Position numbers and translations under genes: made by a program. From an uncultured Oscillospiraceae bacterium (GTDB lineage Bacteria; Bacillota; Clostridia; Oscillospirales; Acutalibacteraceae), in NCBI GenBank assembly GCA_902465155.1, contig CABQLY010000004.1, positions 62,001 through 126,000 on the forward strand: a stretch of 64,000 nt of DNA. Reading direction: 5' to 3'. Shown one piece after another: positions 8,822 through 17,600 of the stretch. The notes beneath the pieces were generated by a model. It was not told the origin of the DNA. It worked only from the letters and a program-made list of their open reading frames with translations, and searched no databases. The first letter of the stretch is position 1; each line of letters begins with the position of its first letter.

Positions 8822-9910
8822 TTACTCCTGCTCGGCCAAAGGCTCCTCGTCCTCGCCGTAATAGCCGCTTTCGGGGCGAATATCAATTTTCCAGCCCGTA
8901 AGCTTTGCGGCCAGGCGCACATTTTGGCCCTTGTTGCCAATTGCTAAGGAAAGCTGCGAATCCGGCACGGTAACACAACAGGTTTTCGGGTCCTCGCTTA
9001 AAATTTCTACCGAAACAACCTTGGCCGGAGAAAGCGCCGCCGAAACATACTCTACCGGGTCTTCAGAGTAGGGAATAATCTCAATTTTTTCGCCGCCGAG
9101 CACCTCTACAATTTGGTTTACGCGCGCGCCGCGCTGGCCAATGCAGGCGCCTACGGCGTCAATATCCTCGTTTGCGCTGTAAACGGCCAGCTTGCTTTTG
9201 GCCCCCGCCTGGCGGGATACGGATTTAATTTCAATGGTGCCGTCAAAAATCTCGGGCACTTCCATTTCAAAAAGGCGTTTTACCAAGCCCGGGTGCGTGC
9301 GGGAGATAATTGCTTTGGGGCCGCGCTCGGTTTCTTTTACATCTACAATGTAAATTTTAACGCTTTGACCCTCGTACAGCTCCTCCTCCGGCATTTGCTC
9401 GCCCTTAAGCAGCACCGCCTCGCCCCGGCCAATTTTAACCGTAGCGTTGCCGGTGCGCGGGTCAATGCGCTCAACCTGGGCGGTAACCAGCTCGTGATTT
9501 TTGCTTTGAAACTCGGCCAGGGTACGGTCTTTTTCCGCGTCCTTAATGCCTTGGCGAATAACATGCTTGCAGGTTTGCGCCATAATGCGGCCAAAATTTT
9601 TGGTATCCAGCTTAATTTCAACAACATCGCCAACGGCGGCGCTTTTTTTGTAAGCCTTGGCCTGCTCAACGGTCAGCTCGGTGTCGGGGTCCTCAATGGC
9701 TTCAACAACCGTTTTGCGCACATACACCTTCATTTTTCCGGTTTCAACATCAATATCACAAAAAACAACATCCTTGCCGCCGTACTCTTTTTTAACGGCG
9801 GTTATAATGGCGTTCGATATTTTCTCTGCTAAATATTCGGCCGAAATGCCGGTTTCCGTTTCCATTGCCTTTAAAGCTTCAAAAAACTCTTTACATTCTT
9901 TCGTTGTCAT
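8822..9910 (-). CDS. nusA: Transcription termination/antitermination factor NusA
   Basis: The 362-residue RNA polymerase-binding factor has the Firmicutes domain set: NusA N-domain (about 1-125, with YLAEKISNAIITAVKKEYGG), S1 (about 130-200), KH1 and KH2 (for example ACIGQRGARVNQIV and SLAIGNKGQNVRLAAKLTGW). It ends shortly after KH2 without the acidic repeats of enterobacterial NusA, which is normal here. ATG with GGAGGT upstream. It modulates pausing and intrinsic termination, and in other bacteria can feed back on its own operon leader; the hairpin at 10534-10568 could be such a target (inference). Confidence 0.97.
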   Translation of the reverse strand: MTTKECKEFFEALKAMETETGISAEYLAEKISNAIITAVKKEYGGKDVVFCDIDVETGKMKVYVRKTVVEAIEDPDTELTVEQAKAYKKSAAVGDVVEIKLDTKNFGRIMAQTCKHVIRQGIKDAEKDRTLAEFQSKNHELVTAQVERIDPRTGNATVKIGRGEAVLLKGEQMPEEELYEGQSVKIYIVDVKETERGPKAIISRTHPGLVKRLFEMEVPEIFDGTIEIKSVSRQAGAKSKLAVYSANEDIDAVGACIGQRGARVNQIVEVLGGEKIEIIPYSEDPVEYVSAALSPAKVVSVEILSEDPKTCCVTVPDSQLSLAIGNKGQNVRLAAKLTGWKIDIRPESGYYGEDEEPLAEQE

Positions 9911-9931
9911 TTTTCCAATTTACCTCCAAAT

Positions 9932-10390
9932 TTATTCCTCACACAGCCGCGCCTTAGCCACCGCAGCCTGTGCAAAATGTGTTTCCTGCCCGTTGCAAAG
10001 TAAAACGGGCCCGTCTTTGTACGCCTGTAAAAGGCCGGTAAAGCTTTTTTGGCCGTTTTGCGCACGGTACAGCGTTACCTGCACCTGCCGGCCAAGCATG
10101 GCCTCAAAGTGGCGGGGCTTTGTCAGCTCCCGCTCCGCCCCCGGCGAGCAAACCTCTAAATAGTACGAAACCTCTATGGGGTCGGCAGCGTCCAGCACCG
10201 GGTCTACCGCGTGGGAGACCGCTGTGCAATCGTCAATGGTAATGCCGCCCGGTTTATCAATAAAAATGCGCAAATACCAGGAGGCCCCCTCTTTTACAAA
10301 GCGTACATCCCACAGGGTAAGGCCTAACGCCTCTACCTTAGGCTGAACCAGCTCTGTAACCCTTGTAACCGTGTTACCAGCCAAAAACAA
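9932..10390 (-). CDS. rimP: Ribosome maturation factor RimP
   Basis: RimP (152 residues) assists 30S assembly. It shows the N-terminal domain with LGLTLWDVRFVKEGASWYLRIFID, the YYLEVCSPGAERELTKPRHF junction that is diagnostic of the family, and an Sm-like C-terminal barrel. The start is TTG at 10390, with AAAGG six bases upstream; no ATG is available at the start of the fold. It is the first gene of the operon, about 200 bases downstream of a strong promoter. Confidence 0.94.
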   Translation of the reverse strand: MFLAGNTVTRVTELVQPKVEALGLTLWDVRFVKEGASWYLRIFIDKPGGITIDDCTAVSHAVDPVLDAADPIEVSYYLEVCSPGAERELTKPRHFEAMLGRQVQVTLYRAQNGQKSFTGLLQAYKDGPVLLCNGQETHFAQAAVAKARLCEE

Positions 10391-10533
10391 ACCACACCTT
10401 TACTTTTTAAAATTTCGCCCAAAGAGCTTGCGCCAACTTTAAACGCTTGGGCCATTGGGCCAGCCTTAAAGCTTAGTTTAAATGGCTTAAAGCCCTTACC
10501 CGCCGGCTAAAACAGTGCTGCGGCAAATTGCCG

Positions 10534-10568
10534 TAATAAAAACCAAAGAGCGGGTTGCCCCACTCTTT
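10534..10568 (-). terminator. Leader hairpin / attenuator of the rimP-nusA operon
   Basis: On the minus strand a 10-bp stem (AAAGAGTGGG with CCCGCTCTTT) closed by GCAA is followed by GGTTTTTATT. It begins only about 15-20 bases after the predicted transcription start, so it can act as an early attenuator or a 5' stabilising hairpin. T-run of five only. Confidence 0.6.
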
Positions 10569-10593
10569 GACTAATACACTATCTACTATATGC

Positions 10594-10622
10594 ATTATAA
10601 CACAGTTCATTAGCAATTGCAA
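10594..10622 (-). promoter_or_regulatory. Sigma-A promoter of the rimP-nusA-infB operon
   Basis: Minus strand TTGCAA, 17-base spacer, TATAAT, with an extended -10 (TGT before TATAAT). It lies about 200 bases ahead of the rimP start and reads through the leader hairpin. Confidence 0.85.
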
Positions 10623-10672
10623 GCTTTTTTTACCAATTTTTTAATGAAAGCAACCAACCCGCATTTTTTAAA

Positions 10673-11206
10673 TTACGAATTCAACAGGGTCGTAATCAGG
10701 CTCACAACATCTTTTAAATCTACCTCGCCGTTTTGGTCAACATCCAGGCAAATCGGCACAATGCTTTCGGCAACATCCCAACCGGCAATTTTTCTGGAAA
10801 GCAGCACGGCGTCATCTAACCCTAAGCTAAAATTGCCGTTTACATCTCCGTTTTGGTAGCAGCTAATTTTAAAATTGGCCTTTTTACCCTTGGCGGTAAC
10901 AGTAATTTGCTTTACCCCGGGTACGGTTAAATCTACGCTGCCGCTCAGTGCCGCCTCTACCGGCTTAACCGCGCCGCTTTTGTCTACCGACTGCACCAGC
11001 AGCCCGGCCAGATCCAGCTTTTCGTTTAAAAGGTAGCTTAGCTTTTTGGGCAGCTGCTTAATTTCAATTGCTTGTATGGAGGGAATAATGTAATCGCCTG
11101 TCCACCCGTCGTTATTATTAGAGCCGGCCGCAAAAACGCCAACCGGGGCCAGGGCTAAAAGCAGCACCAAGGCCGCCGACAACAGGCTTTTAAAAATATT
11201 TTTCAA
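10673..11206 (-). CDS. Small secreted protein with Ig-like module and type I dockerin
   Basis: The protein has 177 residues. A signal peptide (LLSAALVLLLALAPVGVFAA) is followed by a bacterial Ig-like segment (about 45-115, with EKLDLAGLLVQSV and GVKQITVTAKGKK). A C-terminal type I dockerin has two calcium-loop repeats: NGDVNGNFSLGLDDAVLLSR and DVDQNGEVDLKDVVSLIT. Dockerins normally plug enzymes into cohesin scaffolds, but no catalytic module is present and no cohesin lies in the window. A stand-alone structural or adaptor role is possible. Start TTG with AAGGTGGGG upstream. Confidence 0.85.
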   Translation of the reverse strand: MKNIFKSLLSAALVLLLALAPVGVFAAGSNNNDGWTGDYIIPSIQAIEIKQLPKKLSYLLNEKLDLAGLLVQSVDKSGAVKPVEAALSGSVDLTVPGVKQITVTAKGKKANFKISCYQNGDVNGNFSLGLDDAVLLSRKIAGWDVAESIVPICLDVDQNGEVDLKDVVSLITTLLNS

Positions 11207-11237
11207 AACAACCCCACCTTAATTTTTTTACCCCTTT

Positions 11238-11266
11238 ATTTTAACACCTTTTGCACAATAAATCAA
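11238..11266 (-). promoter_or_regulatory. Sigma-A promoter of the dockerin gene
   Basis: Minus strand TTGATT, 17 bases, TAAAAT, ending about 30 bases before the TTG start. Confidence 0.75.
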
Positions 11267-11338
11267 GCTTTTCGTGCTTTTTGCCAATTTTATATTGAAA
11301 AGGGCACGCCGAATTTTTATAAAAAAATGCATTGGCTA

Positions 11339-11367
11339 TTGTATGTTTTAAAAAAATGTGTTAAAAT
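11339..11367 (+). promoter_or_regulatory. Sigma-A promoter of the mgtE leader
   Basis: TTGTAT, 17 bases, TAAAAT. It starts a leader of about 250 bases containing a terminator-like hairpin (11409-11428), a short ORF and two further hairpins before mgtE. Confidence 0.7.
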
Positions 11368-11452
11368 ATAAATGTTGGCTGTTGCCAGGGCTGCCCGCAA
11401 AGCGGCGTTTTGGCTCGAATAAGCCAAATATTTTTAATTTGAGGTGAGAAGC

Positions 11453-11563
11453 ATGGAAGCGTCTGTCCCTAACCCCCGAAGTAGTAGCTTATTAACCATT
11501 TTTAAAACCGGCGGCGCGCTGTGCCTTATACCCTGGTTTAAGCGGCTTGGTCTGCCCTTTTAA
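11453..11563 (+). CDS. Putative 36-residue leader peptide upstream of mgtE
   Basis: ATG at 11453 follows a strong site (GAGGTGAGAAGC) and opens a 36-codon ORF beginning MEASVPNPRSSSLLTIFK and ending WFKRLGLPF. Its start has a Pro-x-Pro arrangement near an acidic residue, which recalls the proline-containing Mg-sensing leader peptides of Salmonella mgtA. This is a loose resemblance, not homology. The stop codon falls inside a terminator-like hairpin, so ribosome position could decide whether mgtE is transcribed. Regulatory function is inference; that it is translated is suggested only by the ribosome site. Confidence 0.55.
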   Translation: MEASVPNPRSSSLLTIFKTGGALCLIPWFKRLGLPF

Positions 11564-11623
11564 GGGCGGTTTGTGCCCTTTTTGCCTTTAACGGTTGCGC
11601 CGCCTTTTAGGAGGCGTTTTTTT
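11551..11623 (+). promoter_or_regulatory. Attenuator / SD-sequestering hairpins before mgtE
   Basis: Two consecutive structures are visible. AAGGGC (11562-11567) pairs with GCCCTT (11575-11580), followed by a short T-run. CGCCT (11601-11605) pairs with AGGCG (11612-11616), followed by seven T. The second hairpin contains the mgtE ribosome site AGGAGG (11609-11614), so it could stop transcription or block initiation. The upstream TGCCCTTT (11553-11560) can alternatively pair with AAGGGC. Confidence 0.55.
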
Positions 11624-11624
11624 A

Positions 11625-13010
11625 ATGACCGAAAACGAAATGCAGGCTGTTACCTTGGAGGATATTGAACAACTGATTCACGACCGAAAATTTAACGAGC
11701 TGCGCAACCATTTAATTGAAATGAACGAGGCGGATATTGCCGATTTATTAGACGAAGCCCGCCCCGAACAGGCCCTGCTGATTTTTAGGCTTTTACCCAA
11801 GGAAACGGCAGCCGAGGCCTTTACCTACATGGACTCTGAAAACAAGCACCGCTTGTTAGAGGCCTTGACCGATAAAGAATTAAGCTCGATTATGAACGAG
11901 CTTTTTATTGACGACACCATTGACCTGCTGGACGAAATGCCGGCCAATGTTGCCAAAAGAATGTTAAAAATGTCTACCCCGGCCGACCGTGCGGAAATTA
12001 ACCGCATTTTAAAATACCCGGAGGATAGCGCCGGCAGCCTGCTGACCACCGAGTATGTTGATTTAAAAGCCGGCATGACGGTTTCGGACGCTTTTGACTA
12101 CATTAGAAATTACGGGCCGGATAAAGAAACCATTTACACCTGCTACATTACCGACAGCCTGCGAAAGCTGCAAGGGGTGCTAACCGTTAAGGAGCTGCTT
12201 TTAGCCAAGGCTACCGATTTAGTTGGCGATTTAATGGAAACCAATGTAATTTCGGCCGTAACCACCGACGACCAGGAGGAGGTTGCCGCCAAATTTGCTA
12301 AGTACGACCTGATTGCCCTGCCGGTTGTTGATTTGGAAAACCGGCTGGTTGGTATTATTACGGTTGACGATATTGTTGATATTGTTCAAAAAGAAAATAC
12401 CGAGGATATTGAAAAAATGGCGGCTATTTTACCGTCGGATAAAACCTATTTTCGCACCGGCATTGTTTCTACCTTTAAAGCGCGTATTCCCTGGCTGCTG
12501 CTGCTCATGATCTCGGCCACCTTTACCGGGGCCATTATTTCAAGCTTTGAGGCTAAGCTCACCGTTTTTCCCGCGCTTATTGCCTTTATTCCCATGCTAA
12601 TGGATACCGGCGGAAACTCCGGCAGCCAGTCTTCGGTTACGATTATTCGCAGCATTTCTTTAGGGGATATTGATTTTGCCGACATTTGGCGGGTGCTGTT
12701 TAAAGAGGTGCGGGTTGGCCTGCTTTGCGGCGTTACCCTTTCGGCCGTAAATTTTGCCAAGCTTTATTTGGTAGATTACCTGCTGCTGCACAGCTTTGAC
12801 CCCGGCCTTTATTTGCCCGAGATGTTAATTATTTGCGCCACCTTGCTCATAACGGTAATTGTTGCCAAGGTTGTTGGCTGCACCCTGCCAATTATTGCTA
12901 AAAAAATTGGCTTTGACCCGGCCGTTATGGCCAGCCCGTTTATTACCACCATTGTAGACGCAATTTCGCTTTTGGTTTACTTTGGCGTTACCATGTCAAT
13001 TTTAGAATAA
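11625..13010 (+). CDS. mgtE: Magnesium transporter MgtE
   Basis: MgtE is a homodimeric Mg2+ channel/transporter. The 461-residue protein has the N-terminal helical domain (residues 1-135), two CBS domains (about 140-265, for example LPVVDLENRLVGIITVDDIVDIV) that sense cytosolic Mg2+, a plug helix, and five C-terminal membrane helices. One holds the pore signature PMLMDTGGNSGSQSS. I chose the ATG at 11625 rather than the upstream alternative start because AGGAGG is 10 bases before it. Regulation by the leader described above is likely but inferred. Confidence 0.96.
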   Translation: MTENEMQAVTLEDIEQLIHDRKFNELRNHLIEMNEADIADLLDEARPEQALLIFRLLPKETAAEAFTYMDSENKHRLLEALTDKELSSIMNELFIDDTIDLLDEMPANVAKRMLKMSTPADRAEINRILKYPEDSAGSLLTTEYVDLKAGMTVSDAFDYIRNYGPDKETIYTCYITDSLRKLQGVLTVKELLLAKATDLVGDLMETNVISAVTTDDQEEVAAKFAKYDLIALPVVDLENRLVGIITVDDIVDIVQKENTEDIEKMAAILPSDKTYFRTGIVSTFKARIPWLLLLMISATFTGAIISSFEAKLTVFPALIAFIPMLMDTGGNSGSQSSVTIIRSISLGDIDFADIWRVLFKEVRVGLLCGVTLSAVNFAKLYLVDYLLLHSFDPGLYLPEMLIICATLLITVIVAKVVGCTLPIIAKKIGFDPAVMASPFITTIVDAISLLVYFGVTMSILE

Positions 13011-13061
13011 ACCGGTTTATAAACGAATTATTTTGAACCAATAACTAAACCCAAAAGCCTA

Positions 13062-13115
13062 AAAATGCCTGTTTTTGTTCGTACTTGCTTGCGAACAAAA
13101 ACAGGCATTTTGCTA
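13062..13115. terminator. mgtE terminator with 20-bp stem
   Basis: Perfect 20-bp inverted repeat: AAAATGCCTGTTTTTGTTCG (13062-13081) and its complement at 13092-13111 around a 10-base loop, ending in TTTT. The A/T-rich stem base could serve both strands. Confidence 0.88.
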
Positions 13116-13192
13116 TTGTGTTGGGTTGCTTTATTCTACGGTTTGTTTTTGCAAATTTAAAGTAGTTAAACGCTTTACACCCTGCCGTTAAA

Positions 13193-13316
13193 ATAAAAAA
13201 ACACGCACACCTAAGCGGTAGGCGTGCGTGCGCCCCAAAAGGGGCATTGAGGAGGGTAGAGCGTGTACTAAGAGTGGGTTGCGGCTCCCACTTTCAATTT
13301 AATGCACTTAGTACAT
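13193..13316 (-). ncRNA. Candidate small RNA with CU-rich anti-SD segment
   Basis: Read on the minus strand, an RNA of about 115-120 bases would start near 13314. It folds as follows: GTACTAAG/CTTAGTAC closing stem with an inner AGTGGG/CCCACT hairpin; an unpaired ACGCTCTACCCTCCTCAAT; a GCCCC-TTTT-GGGGC mini-hairpin; and a terminator hairpin (CACGCAC/GTGCGTG) followed by TTTTTTTATTTT. The unpaired CCCUCCUC is complementary to Shine-Dalgarno sequences, as in trans-acting Firmicutes sRNAs. No ORF of note is present. I do not recognise the family, and expression is unproven. Confidence 0.55.
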
Positions 13317-13320
13317 TAAT

Positions 13321-13329
13321 AATATAACA
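13321..13329 (-). promoter_or_regulatory. Extended -10 promoter for the candidate sRNA
   Basis: Minus strand TGTTATATT (TGn plus TATATT), with only a weak -35 (AAACTT) at the expected distance. The predicted start coincides with the first base of the closing stem of the RNA. Confidence 0.5.
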
Positions 13330-13492
13330 AGTAATCATTAAATAAGTTTGTTTTGTTTATGAATTTTTTATGAACGAAAAAAATTTTTTTTGCTGAATAA
13401 AATAACGCCGCAAAACCCAAAATAGTAACAGAATTTATTTTATAAACCAAAACAGAAAGGAACGGTATATTTTAATACCAAGGGGCATAAAA

Positions 13493-14215
13493 ATGAAATC
13501 ACAGGGTGCATTTTACAGATTTTTAAACGGCAAAGGGTTTTATGTGGCTTTGGGCATTTGCATGGTGGCCATTGGCATTTCGGCCTGGGTTGCCACCGGG
13601 GCGCTTAGCAAAACGGAAACCGCCAAAAAGCAACAAAGCCGCGTGGTAGAAAGCGCAAGTTCTAACAATTCAACCATTGCAACCGAGCGTAAAGAATCGG
13701 GCGTGCCAAAATCCTCGCAAAATTTAAGCAGCGCAGCCCAAAGCAGCAAGGCCAGCTCGGCCACGGCCGCAAGCAGCAGCCAAAAGCCCACCGCCAAGTA
13801 CTTTGTTTACCCGCTAACCGGCGAAATTATTAAGGATTTTAACAAAGAACAGCTGCAATACTCGGTAACCTACAACGATATGCGTATTCATAACGGGTTA
13901 GATATTGCCGCCAAAGAGGGCACCGCCGTTAAAGCCGCCGGGGACGGCACCGTAACCGAGGTAAAAAAGGACGCCAGCCTGGGCTACACCGTTAAAATTG
14001 ACCACGGCAACAACATTTCGGTTGTTTACGCCGGGTTAAAAGAAAAAATTAATGTAAAAAAAGGGGACGCGGTGACAGCCGGCACCGTTTTGGGCGCGCT
14101 TGGCACCGTTACCTGTGAAAGCTTAGACGCCCCGCACCTGCATTTAGAGTTTTACGACGGCAAGGCTGCGGTTTCGCCCTTAGAGATGTTAGAAAAGGCC
14201 GCCGCCCAAAATTAA
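13493..14215 (+). CDS. SpoIIQ-like membrane-anchored M23 (LytM) protein
   Basis: The protein has 240 residues. One N-terminal membrane helix (FYVALGICMVAIGISAW) is followed by a Ser/Ala-rich spacer (about 45-105) and a C-terminal M23/LytM domain (about 110-230). The zinc-ligand motifs HNGLDIAAKEGT and HLHLEFYDG are both complete, so peptidoglycan endopeptidase activity is possible. In Bacillus SpoIIQ the zinc site is degenerate, whereas clostridial SpoIIQ proteins often keep it. The helix sequence and length fit SpoIIQ, the forespore partner of SpoIIIAH. A housekeeping M23 hydrolase is the alternative. AAGGGG lies upstream of the ATG. Confidence 0.75.
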   Translation: MKSQGAFYRFLNGKGFYVALGICMVAIGISAWVATGALSKTETAKKQQSRVVESASSNNSTIATERKESGVPKSSQNLSSAAQSSKASSATAASSSQKPTAKYFVYPLTGEIIKDFNKEQLQYSVTYNDMRIHNGLDIAAKEGTAVKAAGDGTVTEVKKDASLGYTVKIDHGNNISVVYAGLKEKINVKKGDAVTAGTVLGALGTVTCESLDAPHLHLEFYDGKAAVSPLEMLEKAAAQN

Positions 14216-14245
14216 ACAGCGCCTTCGACATCGTTTAGAGGCAAA

Positions 14246-14285
14246 GCAGCGCCCCCGCATCGTTTTGCGGGGGCGCTGCCCTTTT
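14246..14285 (+). terminator. Intrinsic terminator of the M23 gene
   Basis: GCAGCGCCCCCGC pairs with GCGGGGGCGCTGC, followed by CCTTTTGC. Confidence 0.85.
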
Positions 14286-14674
14286 GCAGTAGAAACAAAA
14301 ACATTTTACGTTAACTGAATAAAAGCTATGGTAAATTGTAAAAATTGGTGTAAACAAAGACAAATTTTACACGGATAAAACTAAATTTCCGCTTACCAAA
14401 AGCAAGCCTTACAGCCCCTAAAGACCTGTTGCCGTTAACTTTTTGGCTTGTTTTTTTGCTTGCCAATAATGGCAAACCATGCCGCACACAACCGAACCCG
14501 TCTAAAAGGTCAAAATAGCGGTTTTTTGCTTATTATTTGTAAGGTGCTAACCTTACGGCATTTTGTGCCTTTTAGGTCGCAGAATTTTAAAGAGAACAAA
14601 TTTACAGGTGAACATGGCAAAAATGCAGATAATCTTAACGGATTACCGAAGCTTTTAACAAGGTCGGTTCCAGC
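14286..14674. other. Intergenic, no gene seen
   Basis: A/T-rich convergent intergenic space. One short hairpin (GTAAGGT/ACCTTAC around 14539) is the only structure seen; it lacks a clear T-run. A plus-strand ORF from 14448 runs into the convergent gene, lacks a ribosome site and has no recognisable sequence. Confidence 0.5.
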
Positions 14675-17600
14675 TTATTTTTTAGCGTGCTGCTTTTGCT
14701 TTCCGGTAATAGTTAACCCGGCCAAAACGCAGCTGCTAAGGTAGGCTAAAGCCAACCACAAAACAAGGCTTTGCCCCTCCCCCGTTTTTGGGGAGGCGCC
14801 CGTACCGGCACTATTTGTGTTTTCTGTGTTATTGTCAAGGCCGGCGTTGTTTTGGTTGTTTTGGCCCTTGCCCTGCTCTGCCGCGGCCGTAACCGTAAAG
14901 GGGGCGTTGGCTGAGCCGTCGGCCGTTTGAACGGTAACGGTGTGCCCGCCAACCGCAAGGGTACTTAAATAGCTTTTAAGCAGGGTAAACTCGCCGTTTT
15001 CCCCCAGCTGGTAACAGGACTTTGGCAGCTCGGTGCCGTCTACCAAAATAACGGCCGTTTCGCTAAGCGGCATATTGCAGGTAAAGAAAAGGCTACTGCC
15101 GTTTTCTTTTTCAACGCTGCCGTTTTGCCCCTTGGTAATGGTTGGAATCAGCTTTTCAAGCTCTACGCTTTCAACCTCCTGGCAACGGTTGCAGGTGCGT
15201 GTTTTTTGGCCTGCTTTTTCAAAGGTTGCCGGGGTAATAATGTTCCAATCACCCCAGCTGTGGCCCAAAGCCTTTTGCTCAAAACCGGCCTTACTGCTAT
15301 ACGCCTTTTCGGCGTTTAGGGTGCCGCCGTTATCGGCAAAATAGCTGTTGCATTTTTCGCAGTACCAATAGGCCGAATTACCGCCGGTAAGGCAGCCCGC
15401 CAAAACGGCTTTAGTTTGCTTGGCGCCGCTGTGTGCATAGGCTTTTACAACCGTTTCCTCGGCCGTTACGCTTTGGGTGCATTCGGCGTTTTTAAACAGC
15501 GCGCTGCAGCCGGTGCAGCTGTAATATTCAATATTGCCGTTGGCCGTACAGGTAGCGGCCTTTTCGGGGTGCTTTACGGGGCTGTGGTAGTGGGTAGAAT
15601 CGGTAATTGCAACCGTTACAACCGTGCAAACCGTTTGCGCCTGCTCCCCAAGCGGGTAAAATTCAAAGCTAAGGTTTTGCACTGTGCCGGCGCCAAACCC
15701 GGCCAAATAGCCCTTTAAAATGGTTACGGTGTTGCCCGAAACGGTGTAATCGGTTCCGTTTTGCAGCAGGCTGCTGCCGTTTTTAACGGCGCTAAAGGTG
15801 TTGCCGTTTAAATTAAGGGTAAAGGCAAGGTCGCTGCGGTTTTCGGTTTTTAAATCAAAGCTGGCCGCGGCGGGCGAAACGGTGCTATCGCTGTACACTA
15901 CAACGCCTTGGTCTAACAAAATAACGCTGTTGCCGGCTTTGTCGGTTACCTTTACATAAATTAATTTTTTATTGCCGGCCTCAACGCTTAAACGGTTTGC
16001 CCAGCCGGTAATGCTTTGGGGGCTTTGCACGGCGCTGTCGGCAGCGTAGTAAAGAATTTCATCTACCCCGCTCAGCGCGTCCTCCGCCTTAGCCTGAACC
16101 GTTACGGTATTTTTAAAGAGCAGGCCAAAGGTCAACTTGTTTAACAGGGCTTTAAAGCCGTTTTGGTTGTATTGCACCGTAACATTGGTTGGTGCGGCGG
16201 TATCTATTTTGTAATTTAAAATGGTGCGGTAAACCTCGCCGCTTTTAGCTTTTAAGAAAATTTGCTTGCCGCCCTTTGCCGTGTCGCCGGTAAAGGTAAC
16301 GCTTTGCGAAAAGTTTTGCGTTGTTTCGCTAATGGTATATCCGCTGGCGGCGGTAACGGTAAGGCTGCCGTTGTACCAGCCGTTTTGGTTTGCCGGCGGC
16401 AAAATGTACATTTGCTCAGAGGCGTGCCCGTAGGTAATAGAGAACGGAACGCTGCAGGTGCCCGTGTAATTGCCCTTTAGCGTTACAATAACAGCCGCGT
16501 GGCCAACATTGGTGTTATTTTCGTAAGAAAGGGTGTACCCCTTACCCAAGGTAAGGCTTTGGCCCTCGGCGGTAACAACAGGCTTCGGCTCAATGCCGGT
16601 GCCGGTGTAAAGGTAGGTTTGTAAAATGCCGGTAACGCCAATGTCCCCGGTTGAAACCTGTTTGGGGGCAACGGTAAACTTCCAGCTTGCTGTGCTTAAG
16701 GCTGTTTCTCCGGCGTAAATATCATTCTCGGCCACATTTACCGCAACAGTGTAGGTGCCGGCATCTACGGGCAAAGCAACCGCTTGGCCGCTCTCGTTAA
16801 AATATTGAACGGTAACGGCCCCGCAATTAATGCCCGATTTTGCCGTAACCGTTGCCGGCTTTGGCTGCCCGTTGTAGGTAAGGCTTGTTGGCGGGGTAAA
16901 ATTAAAATCGTTTGCGGTAAGGGTTTTCAGCGCCTTTTTAAGCACAATTTTGTTTTTGACTTTATCCAGCACCGGGGTGAATTTTTTATCATCGCAGTGC
17001 AGGCTGGCAAGCGGGGTTTGATTCAAAGTAAGCTTTGTAGTTAAATAGGAGTAGCCAACAGCGGCCACGGTATCCTCGCCGGTAAGGTTTAACGAAATGT
17101 TGCCGCCCGTAAAATTGTAAAAAAGGCTTAGGCACCGCCCGGGGGCAAAGGAGATATTATCGGCCTTTTTGCCGCCCTCGGGGCCCGAGGTGTTATTTAA
17201 CACCGTTACGCTGCAAACCGGTGTATCACTGTAATTGGCAAATTTTCTAAATCCGCTTGCTACAACATAGTAGGCGCCGTAAATGCCGCCGCCTGCCTCG
17301 GCAGCGGAGTTGCCGGTAATGGTGCCGCCCTCCATTTGTAAGCTGTAATACTTACTGCTGTCGGAGCTGCCCTTTTTGTAATAAATGCCGCCGCCAACCT
17401 TTGCCGAATTCCCGGTAATGCTGCCACCGTAAAGGTCCAAAGCGCCCTCACAGTAAATGCCGCCGCCGTTTTCGGTAGCGGTGTTGCCGGTAATGCTGCC
17501 GCCGCGAATAGCCATGCCATTTTCGGTTGCGCAGTAAATGCCGGCGCCGTTTTCGGCCGTATTGCCGGTAATGTTGCCGCCGTACATGCGTAATGATTTG

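Noticed and set aside
11370..11620. M-box (ykoK) magnesium riboswitch before mgtE
   Set aside because: None of the conserved M-box blocks I know is present; hairpins plus a short ORF explain the leader better.
14448..14744. Plus-strand ORF of 98 codons
   Set aside because: No ribosome site, runs into the convergent surface-protein gene and has no recognisable motif.
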